The notes beneath the pieces are model-generated. The model searched no databases, was not told where the DNA came from, and was given only the letters and a program-made list of their open reading frames with translations. Of a stretch of DNA of 33,545 bases, positions 1 to 8,400 are shown piece after piece (within the stretch, counting starts at the first letter, position 1; each line of letters begins with the position of its first letter). The DNA is from Bog-950 sp964620645 (GTDB lineage Bacteria; Bacteroidota; Bacteroidia; Chitinophagales; LD1). The position numbers were made by a program, and so were the translations under genes. The stretch spans positions 1 through 33,545 of the forward strand of contig CAZUHU010000018.1 of NCBI GenBank assembly GCA_964620645.1, read 5' to 3'.

Positions 1-3000
1 GCGTTTGCATACCGGTTAAAATGGTTTGCTCGGCGGCAGTTAAGTCTACTGAAAGCTGGCTTGGTGAAGCCACCGTAAACTGGGCGCTACCCTGGCAACC
101 ATTTACATCAGTTACCAATACACCATATGTACCCGGTGCAAGGCCTGTAAATACTGTATCCGTTTTTACAATACCGTTTAAGGTGTAATTGTAAGGCGCA
201 GTACCACCGCTGGTAGAAAGCGTTACCTGGCCTGTGCTGGTGTTAAAGCAGTTAGAGCCTGTAGCGTTGGTAGTAATCGTAATTGGGGCTGGTTCAGTTA
301 AGGTAGCAGTAGCAGTAACCGAGCAGTTCTTAGAGTCAGTAACCGTTAACACGTAAACATTGGCACCTAAACCGTTAATTGACACTGTGGTTTGTGGTGG
401 GTTAGTATTCCATGCATAGGTATAAGGGCCATCGCCACCGCTTACTAATGCCGTTGCTGAACCGGTATTACCACCGTTACATATCGGATTAAATGTTCCA
501 ATCTCTGCCAGTATCTCTACACCTTCACCAACTGTAAAGCTGGCCGTTTTCTGGCAGCTATTGGCATCAGACACGGTTACTGTGTATGTATCAGCCGGTA
601 TGTTTTGGTTATCTTCTGTTACAGGGCCGTTGCTCCACACATAGCTATAGGTTGGTGTTCCGCCCGTTACTGTAATATCAATAGCAGCAGTTGATGCACC
701 AAAACAGATAGCATCAGTACCAACTCCGCTAATCATAATTTCTGTTGGCTGTGTAAGTGTCAGGCTGTCGTAAGTAAAGCAACCGTTTGAGTCAGTTAAC
801 TGCACGGTATATTTACCGGCGCCTAAACCGTAAACTGCTGAATCAATGTCAAAGGTAGTCCATAAGTAATGGTATGGAGTTACACCGCCTGCAGGCACAG
901 CGGCAACATGGCCATCAACACCGTTAAAGCAGGATACATTGCTACCTACTACATCAACCGTTAACTGAGCCGGTTCATTCACAATATAAAGTGAAGCAAC
1001 CTGGCAACCGTTAGCATCGGTTACTGTTACAAAATAGTTGGAGCCCGGCAGGCTGCCGATATCTTCGGTTGATTGGGCTGTGCTCCATTCAAAGAAGTAA
1101 GGCAGTGTACCACCATAAGCAGTAATATCAATAAAGCCATCGGCCGCGCCATGGCAACTAACATCGCGTATAAAGCCTGAGGTAACCAGCGGCTGAGGCT
1201 CGGTTACAATTGCCGAATCAACTCTTGTGCAACCCTTGGTATCTGTAATGGTTACGATATAAGTGCCGGAATCAAGGCCGCTGATATCTTCAGTTGTAAA
1301 GCCGTTGTTCCAGCTAAAGGTGTATGAAGGTGTACCGCCGGATGGAATCAGGTCAATTGAACCATCATTGCTGCCGGCACAAAGTGGATTATGTACCACA
1401 AAGTTTGCCGTGATAACAGATGGGTTATTTATTACCACTGATGTTGTAGCGGTGCAAAGGTTAGCATCCGTTACGGTAACAGCGTAAACGCCATTCTGCA
1501 GATTGCTTAAATCTTCAGTAGTAGCGCCATTACTCCAGTTGTATGTATAAGCCGGTGTGCCGCCAGTTACAGTTAAATCTATTGCGCCATCGTTAGCATT
1601 ATAGCATGAGATGTTGGTTATAGAAGTTGTAAGGGCTAACGGAGCCGGTTCAGAAATCAATACAGAATCTTTATGATCGCAGCCGTTGGCATCAGTTACT
1701 ATTACAAAGAAAAGGCCACCGCTAAGCCCTGTAACATCTTCAGTTCCGTTAAAGTTACTCCATAAGAATGTGTATGGCGCAACACCACCGCTTACAGTAA
1801 GGTCAGCTGCGCCATCGCTTGCGCCGTTGCAGCTAACATTGGTTCCCGTAATAGAAGTTACAATCGGTGTTGGTTCGGTTAAGGTGAACGATTGAGTTAA
1901 TGTACAGCTATTGGCATCTGTAACTGTTACAGCGTATGTTCCGCCGCTAAGGCCATATACATCCTCGTTAGTTGAAGAAGTGGTCCATACAAAAGTGTAA
2001 GGGAACACACCACCGTTAACGGTAATATCAATAGAACCATTGTTACCACCTGCGCAGCTTACGTTAATAACCGAAGCGTTCATTACCATAGCAGCAGGTT
2101 GGGTTACTGCAAAAGAGGCCGTAGCGCTGCAGCTGTTAGCATCGCTAACCGTTACAGAATAGTTGCCNNNNNNNNNNNNNNNNNNNNNNNNNNNNNNNNN
2201 NNNNNNNNNNNNNNNNNNNNNNNNNNNNNNNNNNNNNNNNNNNNNNNNNNNNNNNNNNNNNNNNNNNGCAGTAACTGAGCAACCATTAGCATCGGTTACT
2301 GTTACTACATAAGTACCTGCAGCAACACCGGTCAAATCTTCAGTTGTAGAGCCATTGCTCCATGCGAAAGAATAAGCGGCAGTACCACCGCTTACTGTAA
2401 TATCAATTGCGCCTGTAGTAGCGCCGTTACAAGCAATGTTCGTAACGCTAACTGCAACAGCAATTGCCGCCGGTTGCGTAATGGTAACAGAAGCCGTAGC
2501 CGTGCATGAATGGGCATCGCTCACTATAACGCTGTAGCTACCTGCACCAACACCCGTTAAATCTTCAGAAGTGGCACCTACATTCCAGAAGTAGTTGTAA
2601 GGCGTAGTTCCACCGGCAACGGTTAAATCAATATCTGTAGAGCCGCCATTACATAAAATGGTTCCTGCACTTATAGAAGCAGTAAGAACCGTAGGTTCAG
2701 CAATAGTTTGGGTTAAGGTAGCGGTGCAACCATTAAAGTCAGTAATAGTAACTGAATAGGTGCCTGCAACCAGGTTATTTACATCTTCGGTAGTGGCGTT
2801 GTTACTCCACAAATAAGCATAAGGTGTTACACCACCATTAACAGCAATGTTTATTGCACCATCGGTTCCACCATTGCAGGAAACATCCTGGTAAGATGAG
2901 ATAACGGCTGATAAAGCTGTAGGATGTGTAATGGTATATGTTGCTGTAACACTGCAGCCATTGTTATCCGTTACGGTAACAGTATAAGTACCTGCTGCAA

Positions 3001-6000
3001 GTGTACCTAAGTCCTCGGTTGTAGCACCATTGCTCCATGCAAAAGTATAAGAAGGAGTACCGCCTGAAACAGTTAAGTCTATAGCGCCTGTAGTTGCACC
3101 GTTGCAAAGAACGTTTGTAACGTTAGCGCTAACAACAATAGCAGTAGGTTCTGCAATTGTGATAGTATTGGTTGCCGTGCAACCATGCGCATCAGCAATA
3201 GCAACAGTGTATGTGCCACCGGCAACGTTTGCTAAATCCTGTGAAGTAGCGCCGTTATTCCATGAATAGAAGTAAGGAGCAGTTCCTCCGTTTACTGTTA
3301 CATCAACAGCGCCGTCAAAAGCGCCATTGCAACTAACATCAGTACCGCTGATGGTGGAAGTAAGTTGTGCAGGTTCAGTAAGGGTTTGTGAAATATTTTT
3401 CTGACAGCCGTTCGCATCGGTTACCGTAACATCATAAGTGCCGGCATCAAGGCCTGAGATATCTTCGCTTGTAGCTCCGTTGCTCCAGTTAAAGGTATAA
3501 GGCGGAACACCACCGCTAACAGTAACGTCCACATAACCGGTTGAATCATTAAAGCACTGCAGGTTACTGAAAGAAGCTACATTAAGGAATAATGGAAGCG
3601 GTTGAGAAATTGTTGCACCTGCTGAAGTTGTACAACCGTTGGCATCAACAATGGCTACATTATAAGTGCCCGCAGTAAGGCCTGTAATATCTTCCGTAGT
3701 TGCGCCATTGGTCCAGGTAAAGCTGTAATTAGGTGTGCCGCCGTTTACCGTAATGTAAATAGCGCCCGTTGAACCGCCGTTACATAAAATATTGCTTACC
3801 GAATCAACAATGGCAGCTAACAGGTTTGGCTGGGTTATAGTAGTAGTTACAAAATCAGTGCAACCTTTAGAGTCGCGAAGGGTTACCACATAGTTACCCG
3901 CGGCAAGGCCGGTAAAGGTTGGTGAACTTTGGAAGGTAACACCGTTTATAGAATAAGAATAAGGAGGAATACCACCTGTAAGTTGTACAGTAAGGCTTCC
4001 ATCAACACCGCCAAAGCACGAAACATTGGTTTGGTTAACCAGGCTGGCTGTTACAGCATAGCTATTAGGTATAGCAACCTGAGATGTATCAGAACATCCG
4101 TTTGCATCAAAAACGCCAACTATGTAAGTACCGGCCTGTAAGCCTGTAAACACATTACCGGGTTGTGTAGGGCCACCGTTTAATGAGTATGAGTAGGCAG
4201 GAACACCTCCTGAAGCATTTACCGTTATAGAGCCGTCAAACACGTTAGCACAGCTTGCGCTTTGTACTACAGTTGAATGATCAAGTACAGTAGGCTCGTT
4301 AACCGTAGCTATAAAAGGATTACCCGAGGTACAGTTAAGGGCATCCTTAACATACAGATTGTAAGTGCCTGCCGCCAAACCGGTAAATACACTCGATGAC
4401 TGGTAGCTGGCTCCGTTATCGTTTGAATATTGATAAGCAGGTGTGCCTGAAGAGGCCGTTACTGAAATGCTGCCGGTAGTATCTCCATTGCAAAGCACAT
4501 CGCTGATAGTAACATTGCTTATTACCGGTAGAGGAGCTACGGTTATGGTTGCGCCACCCAAAAAGCCGGTAGTACGCACGCAGCTGTTCTGGTCCGTTAT
4601 CTGCACATAACTATAAGTAGTAGTTGTATTCGGTGTTACACTTGCTACGTCGCCATCGTTTACACCGTTAAGCGAAAACACATTGGTTCCGTCAGTATAG
4701 ATAATATCGAAAGGGCCTGTGCCCACCGCAAAATTGAAAGTGATGGAAGTATCTACCCCGTTACAAATTGTAGCAGAGCCGTTAATGCTGCCGTTAGGAA
4801 GCGGATTAACCACAACAGTATAAGGAATACAAACAGTAGTGTTACATAAGCCTTCTGCACGTAAGTAATAAGTTGTATTTACAGAAGGAGAAACAGTAAT
4901 AGGCGAGCCGGTAGCCACCAATGTGCCACCACAGCTACCCACGTACCAATTCCATGATGCGCCCACACCTAAGTGGCCACCTACGGCGGAAAGGCTTGTT
5001 GAGCTGCCGATACAAACGGCAGAACCGTTAATAGACGATGCAGGTACGGAAGTATCATTAACCGTAACTGTAGTAAACGCACAGTTAGTGGTGTTACAGC
5101 TTCCGCTGGCTCTAACGTAATAACTTGTAGTAGCCGTTGGGGTAACAGTTATTGAAGAACCTGAACCTATGGCCGTTCCGCCACAGGAACCGCTAAACCA
5201 GTTCCAGGTAGCGCCTGTTCCCAACGAACCGCCCACTACAGTTAGTGTAGTTGACGTGCCCTCGCATATAGTGGTTGTTCCGCTAATGCCGGTAGGGTCA
5301 GTTGAAAGCTGGTTAACTGTTACTGTTAATGATGCACATATAGTGGTATTGCAGGTGCCTTCTGCACGTACATAATAAGTTGTAGTGCTGGTTGGCGAAA
5401 CTGTAATTGAGTTTCCGCTACCGGCTGAAGCTCCGCCGCAGCTTGTTGTATACCATTGCCAGGTTGCGCCTGTGCCTAAGCTACCGCCGATAACACTGAG
5501 CGTAGTGCTTTGCCCGTTACATATTGTTGACGTGCCTGAAATTGAGGTAGCCGCTACTGAAAGCTGATTAACCGTAATAGTGGTAGACGCACAAGTGGTA
5601 TTACCACAGGTACCTTCAGCCCTTACATAATAAGTTGTTGTTGTTGTTGGAGAAACTGTAAGTGAAGAACCTGTTCCAATTGATGAGCCGGAACCACAGC
5701 CGCCCGCATACCACCGCCACACGGCACCGGTACCTAATGAGCCACCGTTAACCGTTAGCGTGGTTGATTGTCCATTACAAATAGTGCTTAGCGTTGGATT
5801 TATCGAACCCGGTGCACTGGAGTTGGTGTTTACGGTTACTGTAACCTGTACACAGGCCGTAGTATTACAGGTACCCTGCGCAAGCACAAAGTAAGTTGTA
5901 GTTGAAGCAGGGCTAACTACAATAGATGTACCGTTACCAACAAACGTACCGCCACAGCTACCACTATACCAATACCATTGCGCACCTGTACCAAGCGAGC

Positions 6001-7969
6001 CACCTACAACACTTAATGTAGTGTTGCCGCCGGGGCAAATTGAAGTTGTGCCGCCTATACCGGTTGCGGCAGTAGAGTTGGATTGAACAGTAATGGTTAT
6101 TGGTGTGCAGGTGGTATTGCCACAAACGTTTTCGCCACGTACACAATAGGTGGTAGTTGATGCAGGGTTAACCACAATGCTACCGTTAGTATACTGTATC
6201 AACGTACTTCCTGTGTACCATCCCCAGCTACCCACTGAACCTGTTGTACCATCAAAACGGGTTAAGGTTACAGGTGTACCGGGGCATATAGTTGTACCGG
6301 GGCTTGCAGTAATACTTGTGGCTGCTATAAAAGGTGTTTCGTAATTTATAACCAACTGAGGCCTGTTGCCACTGCTATAACCGCGATAGTCAATCCACTC
6401 ATCGTTATTAGGACCGGTAGGGTCACTGTGCACGCCTTCAGGTGCATTATCCAAAGAGAAAGCTACATAATTTAAGTTCAGGTTTCTTGCCTGTTTTACA
6501 CGGGGGCCAACTTCCTGATTATAAAAATCTTCCCAGGCGCCTGAGCTATAGTTGTTATACATCGTTGCTCCCGATGAGCTCCAAACATCATAATAGCGGT
6601 ACCAGGTAGTAGTATTGTTTATCTCATTATAAATCTGATCGCAGGTAGGCACACCAACGGGGTCAGTTGTTATCGGATCGTAAGCCTGAAAATAAAAGTG
6701 GAGGTTATTGTCGCTGTTAGAAGCATTGTTAAAATTATATTGATACCAGCGAACATTGGCATGTTGGATACACGCATTGGTGGGAATGGAACTGATGTTG
6801 TACTCTGCGTAGCACTGGTAATCGTCATTATCAAAGTTGCCGTCATCAAAACCAACACGCATGTTATCATCCTGGTCGTTATCAGTACTATAGTCACAAC
6901 CACTATCGTTATCAACAGTAAAGGTCCAAAACTGAGCTACGTTAGGCGTAACTGTAACAACAGGGTCAATCACCAATGGAAAATTGCGGCCTTGTGCAGT
7001 TAACCAGTTTACCGGAACCAATACATGGATATAGATGATACCGTTCTTTTGCTCAGTGTAGTATTTACTACGTATTCTTGAATCGCCATCGGTAGCAGCA
7101 TTTTTTTCATAGTGTACAGGTGCCTTGTATTTTAAAAGCACTTTACCTGCGGCATCTACAATTTTTATAATCTCGTCATTCTGCTCAGATTGAATTATTG
7201 AGCCGGCAGGACACTTAATTCCTTCGCGGAAAGAAACGTAAGCTGCACCTTGTGGAATTTGAATTCCGCTTAGATTATTGATGGTATAGTTTAATTCATA
7301 CCCCGCTGAATTTTGCTCTACTGATGCATCAATACCGCTGAGCAAATTGGTATAAGTAACCGTTTCATTTTTTACATTTCCTACATTACCGCTCAACAAA
7401 GTCTCAGCCCCCACCTGTTGCATGTTGTTATCCAGATAAACTATACCTGCATTCTGCATCATGTCGATTTGCAGGTTATCCTCTGTAACTATTTTAATAC
7501 CCCCCTGAAGGTTATTGCCATAGTAGGTTTGAAAGCGATTATAAATGTTTGCATAACCAAAACCCACGAACTTGCTGCTGGGGTAAACATCATTCAGAAT
7601 AGTATTCCATAAACCATTCTTTTTATAGTGCGTAGGTCCGGCAGTTGTTACCGCAGTAATGGTTCCGTTGCTGTTCAGGAAGTGCTTGGTGCTTTCATCG
7701 CGCTTATCCAAAATTTCGGCATCACGATTAATATAATCATAAGCACCACCCGGCTCATAAAGCTTTCCAAATTCAGCGCCCGATTCAAACCCTCTTGGGT
7801 ACGATTTACTTTCGGGCGCCCTTACACCGGCCGTATTTTTACGGGCTTCAGAAATAACATCATAGGATTCGGTAGTTACAGAACCTGATTGCGGCTTTTG
7901 CTGTGCAGAAACAGAGGTGCATAGGAAAGACAGCAATGCCAGACACGACAGGGTAAATGTCTTATTCAT
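1..7969 (-). CDS. Giant SprB-repeat T9SS adhesin A (partial, C-terminus beyond window)
   Basis: The reading frame is open from ATG at 7969 to the window edge, 2,656 codons counting the N gap, and I saw no stop in the parts I translated. Residues 1 to about 22 (MNKTFTLSCLALLSFLCTSV...) form a signal peptide, likely cut before Gln-Gln. Residues about 23-545 are a non-repeat head with an FPLVIDP motif and a beta-rich stretch recalling the DNRLRE-like heads of large surface proteins; I do not recognise a precise family. Six Ig-like units of about 84 residues follow (about 550-1055), then a GTGPFD-type Ig-like unit, then at least 19 SprB modules from about 1145. The frame ends at TGMQT, a motif that in the neighbouring paralogue lies 167 residues before the stop, so the T9SS type-B sorting domain should lie just outside the window. 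Expected role: surface adhesion or gliding. The start is favoured by the signal peptide; no Shine-Dalgarno is visible. Confidence 0.9.
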   Translation of the reverse strand, partial: MNKTFTLSCLALLSFLCTSVSAQQKPQSGSVTTESYDVISEARKNTAGVRAPESKSYPRGFESGAEFGKLYEPGGAYDYINRDAEILDKRDESTKHFLNSNGTITAVTTAGPTHYKKNGLWNTILNDVYPSSKFVGFGYANIYNRFQTYYGNNLQGGIKIVTEDNLQIDMMQNAGIVYLDNNMQQVGAETLLSGNVGNVKNETVTYTNLLSGIDASVEQNSAGYELNYTINNLSGIQIPQGAAYVSFREGIKCPAGSIIQSEQNDEIIKIVDAAGKVLLKYKAPVHYEKNAATDGDSRIRSKYYTEQKNGIIYIHVLVPVNWLTAQGRNFPLVIDPVVTVTPNVAQFWTFTVDNDSGCDYSTDNDQDDNMRVGFDDGNFDNDDYQCYAEYNISSIPTNACIQHANVRWYQYNFNNASNSDNNLHFYFQAYDPITTDPVGVPTCDQIYNEINNTTTWYRYYDVWSSSGATMYNNYSSGAWEDFYNQEVGPRVKQARNLNLNYVAFSLDNAPEGVHSDPTGPNNDEWIDYRGYSSGNRPQLVINYETPFIAATSITASPGTTICPGTPVTLTRFDGTTGSVGSWGWYTGSTLIQYTNGSIVVNPASTTTYCVRGENVCGNTTCTPITITVQSNSTAATGIGGTTSICPGGNTTLSVVGGSLGTGAQWYWYSGSCGGTFVGNGTSIVVSPASTTTYFVLAQGTCNTTACVQVTVTVNTNSSAPGSINPTLSTICNGQSTTLTVNGGSLGTGAVWRWYAGGCGSGSSIGTGSSLTVSPTTTTTYYVRAEGTCGNTTCASTTITVNQLSVAATSISGTSTICNGQSTTLSVIGGSLGTGATWQWYTTSCGGASAGSGNSITVSPTSTTTYYVRAEGTCNTTICASLTVTVNQLSTDPTGISGTTTICEGTSTTLTVVGGSLGTGATWNWFSGSCGGTAIGSGSSITVTPTATTSYYVRASGSCNTTNCAFTTVTVNDTSVPASSINGSAVCIGSSTSLSAVGGHLGVGASWNWYVGSCGGTLVATGSPITVSPSVNTTYYLRAEGLCNTTVCIPYTVVVNPLPNGSINGSATICNGVDTSITFNFAVGTGPFDIIYTDGTNVFSLNGVNDGDVASVTPNTTTTYSYVQITDQNSCVRTTGFLGGATITVAPLPVISNVTISDVLCNGDTTGSISVTASSGTPAYQYSNDNGASYQSSSVFTGLAAGTYNLYVKDALNCTSGNPFIATVNEPTVLDHSTVVQSASCANVFDGSITVNASGGVPAYSYSLNGGPTQPGNVFTGLQAGTYIVGVFDANGCSDTSQVAIPNSYAVTASLVNQTNVSCFGGVDGSLTVQLTGGIPPYSYSINGVTFQSSPTFTGLAAGNYVVTLRDSKGCTDFVTTTITQPNLLAAIVDSVSNILCNGGSTGAIYITVNGGTPNYSFTWTNGATTEDITGLTAGTYNVAIVDANGCTTSAGATISQPLPLFLNVASFSNLQCFNDSTGYVDVTVSGGVPPYTFNWSNGATSEDISGLDAGTYDVTVTDANGCQKNISQTLTEPAQLTSTISGTDVSCNGAFDGAVDVTVNGGTAPYFYSWNNGATSQDLANVAGGTYTVAIADAHGCTATNTITIAEPTAIVVSANVTNVLCNGATTGAIDLTVSGGTPSYTFAWSNGATTEDLGTLAAGTYTVTVTDNNGCSVTATYTITHPTALSAVISSYQDVSCNGGTDGAINIAVNGGVTPYAYLWSNNATTEDVNNLVAGTYSVTITDFNGCTATLTQTIAEPTVLTASISAGTILCNGGSTDIDLTVAGGTTPYNYFWNVGATSEDLTGVGAGSYSVIVSDAHSCTATASVTITQPAAIAVAVSVTNIACNGATTGAIDITVSGGTAAYSFAWSNGSTTEDLTGVAAGTYVVTVTDANGCSVTXXXXXXXXXXXXXXXXXXXXXXXXXXXXXXXXXXGNYSVTVSDANSCSATASFAVTQPAAMVMNASVINVSCAGGNNGSIDITVNGGVFPYTFVWTTSSTNEDVYGLSGGTYAVTVTDANSCTLTQSFTLTEPTPIVTSITGTNVSCNGASDGAADLTVSGGVAPYTFLWSNFNGTEDVTGLSGGLFFVIVTDANGCDHKDSVLISEPAPLALTTSITNISCYNANDGAIDLTVTGGTPAYTYNWSNGATTEDLSNLQNGVYAVTVTDANLCTATTSVVINNPSVITANFVVHNPLCAGSNDGSIDLIPSGGTPSYTFSWNNGFTTEDISGLDSGTYIVTITDTKGCTRVDSAIVTEPQPLVTSGFIRDVSCHGAADGFIDITAYGGTLPYFFEWSTAQSTEDIGSLPGSNYFVTVTDANGCQVASLYIVNEPAQLTVDVVGSNVSCFNGVDGHVAAVPAGGVTPYHYLWTTFDIDSAVYGLGAGKYTVQLTDSNGCFTYDSLTLTQPTEIMISGVGTDAICFGASTAAIDITVTGGTPTYSYVWSNGPVTEDNQNIPADTYTVTVSDANSCQKTASFTVGEGVEILAEIGTFNPICNGGNTGSATALVSGGDGPYTYAWNTNPPQTTVSINGLGANVYVLTVTDSKNCSVTATATLTEPAPITITTNATGSNCFNTSTGQVTLSTSGGTAPYNYTLNGIVKTDTVFTGLAPGTYGVLVTDVNGCQGSAQFTVASPSQLSVDLTAAEQTILTGMQT
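75..4545 (-). repeat. SprB-type repeat array of adhesin A
   Basis: At least 19 modules of about 75 residues are readable. Each has the pattern C-[NF]-x3-[TDN]-G-x-I-[DN]-[LIV]-x-V-x-G-G, P-Y-x-[YF]-x-W-S-N-G, T-E-D-[LI], and [GT]-x-Y-x-V-x-[VI]-T-D-x-x-G-C. The first five and last eight modules match, in order, those of the two downstream-numbered paralogues (8105-18823 and 18908-23980). An assembly gap interrupts the array. Boundaries are approximate to about 30 nt. Confidence 0.88.
2168..2267. other. Assembly gap (100 N) inside the SprB array
   Basis: Exactly 100 Ns, a common placeholder size, lie between the end of one SprB module and the last third of another. The reading frame is the same on both sides of the 100-nt placeholder. 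Completing a single module here would need about 58 residues (about 174 nt), so the true gap is longer than drawn. Confidence 0.97.
4811..6335 (-). repeat. Six Ig-like units in adhesin A
   Basis: Six tandem units of about 84 residues share T-I-C-x-G near the start, G-G-S-L-G-T-G-A, W-x-W-Y, S-C-G-G-T, T-T-T-Y-[FY]-V-R-A-E-G-T-C-x-x-T-x-C and V-T-V-N-Q. They are close copies of the units in adhesin B. The first unit is the most diverged, and the last carries H-L-G-V-G-A and ends in N-P-L-P-N-G, as in B. Boundaries are approximate. Confidence 0.85.
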
Positions 7970-7990
7970 AGAGGTATTTGTTAAAATTTA

Positions 7991-7999
7991 GTTAGTGCG
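7991..7999 (-). promoter_or_regulatory. Shared upstream motif CGCACTAAC of adhesin A
   Basis: On the coding strand CGCACTAAC ends 21 nt before the ATG. The same nonamer sits at exactly the same distance before adhesin B. Just upstream, at 8004-8011, is TATATTTA, one base off the Bacteroidota -7 consensus TAnnTTTG. No convincing -33 element is present. Whether the motif is an operator, an initially transcribed element or simple paralogy is not known. Confidence 0.4.
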
Positions 8000-8045
8000 C
8001 GGGTAAATATAAGCCAAGACCGCATTTTTCGGCTTTTAGTTGGCT

Positions 8046-8082
8046 AAAAAAAGAAACCCCGGCTGTTTTATGACCGGGGCTT
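8046..8082 (-). terminator. Rho-independent terminator of adhesin B
   Basis: Read on the minus strand, AAGCCCCGG pairs with CCGGGGTTT (9 bp including one G-U), with an 11-nt loop. The stem is followed by C and seven Ts (8046-8052). It begins about 20 nt after the stop of the 3,572-aa gene and separates it from adhesin A. Confidence 0.88.
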
Positions 8083-8104
8083 TATATACAAGGGTTAAAT
8101 GGCT

Positions 8105-8400
8105 CTATCGCATGAGGGTTACAGTACCCTCATATTCCCTGGTTACATTGTCGAAATAGGTAACCGTAATTTTGTAAACGTAAGTATCCTCAGGTGCCGG
8201 TTTGCCGTCTACGTTGCCATCCCAACCATGGGTTCCGCTCATTCCATTTGGTTGATTTGCATCGTAATAGAACCGCTGGCCCCAACGGTTAAAGATTGCT
8301 ACCTCCAGTTTGTCCGCTCCAAGAATATCCACTTCAAAGCGATCGTTCAAGCCATCGCCGTTAGGGGTAAAGGCTGTAGGCATAAACCTGTTAGCGTCGG
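8105..8400 (-). other. T9SS type-B sorting domain of adhesin B
   Basis: The C-terminal ~97 residues carry FMPTAFTPNGDGLNDRF, VAIFNRWGQR, GWDG and PEDTYVYKITV, ending in TLMR. These are hallmarks of the gliding-motility-associated C-terminal domain family. Equivalent domains close adhesins C (18908 to about 19200) and D (24728 to about 25025). Confidence 0.93.

Noticed and set aside
2168..2267. Frame agreement across the 100 Ns as proof that the gap size is right
   Set aside because: A one-in-three chance, and the module length shows that 100 nt is too short.
4923..6344. Repeated plus-strand open frames of 60-70 codons with Pro-rich, similar sequence
   Set aside because: They recur only because the Ig-like repeats on the minus strand recur; the same occurs at 16755-18245. 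They are antisense shadows, not genes.
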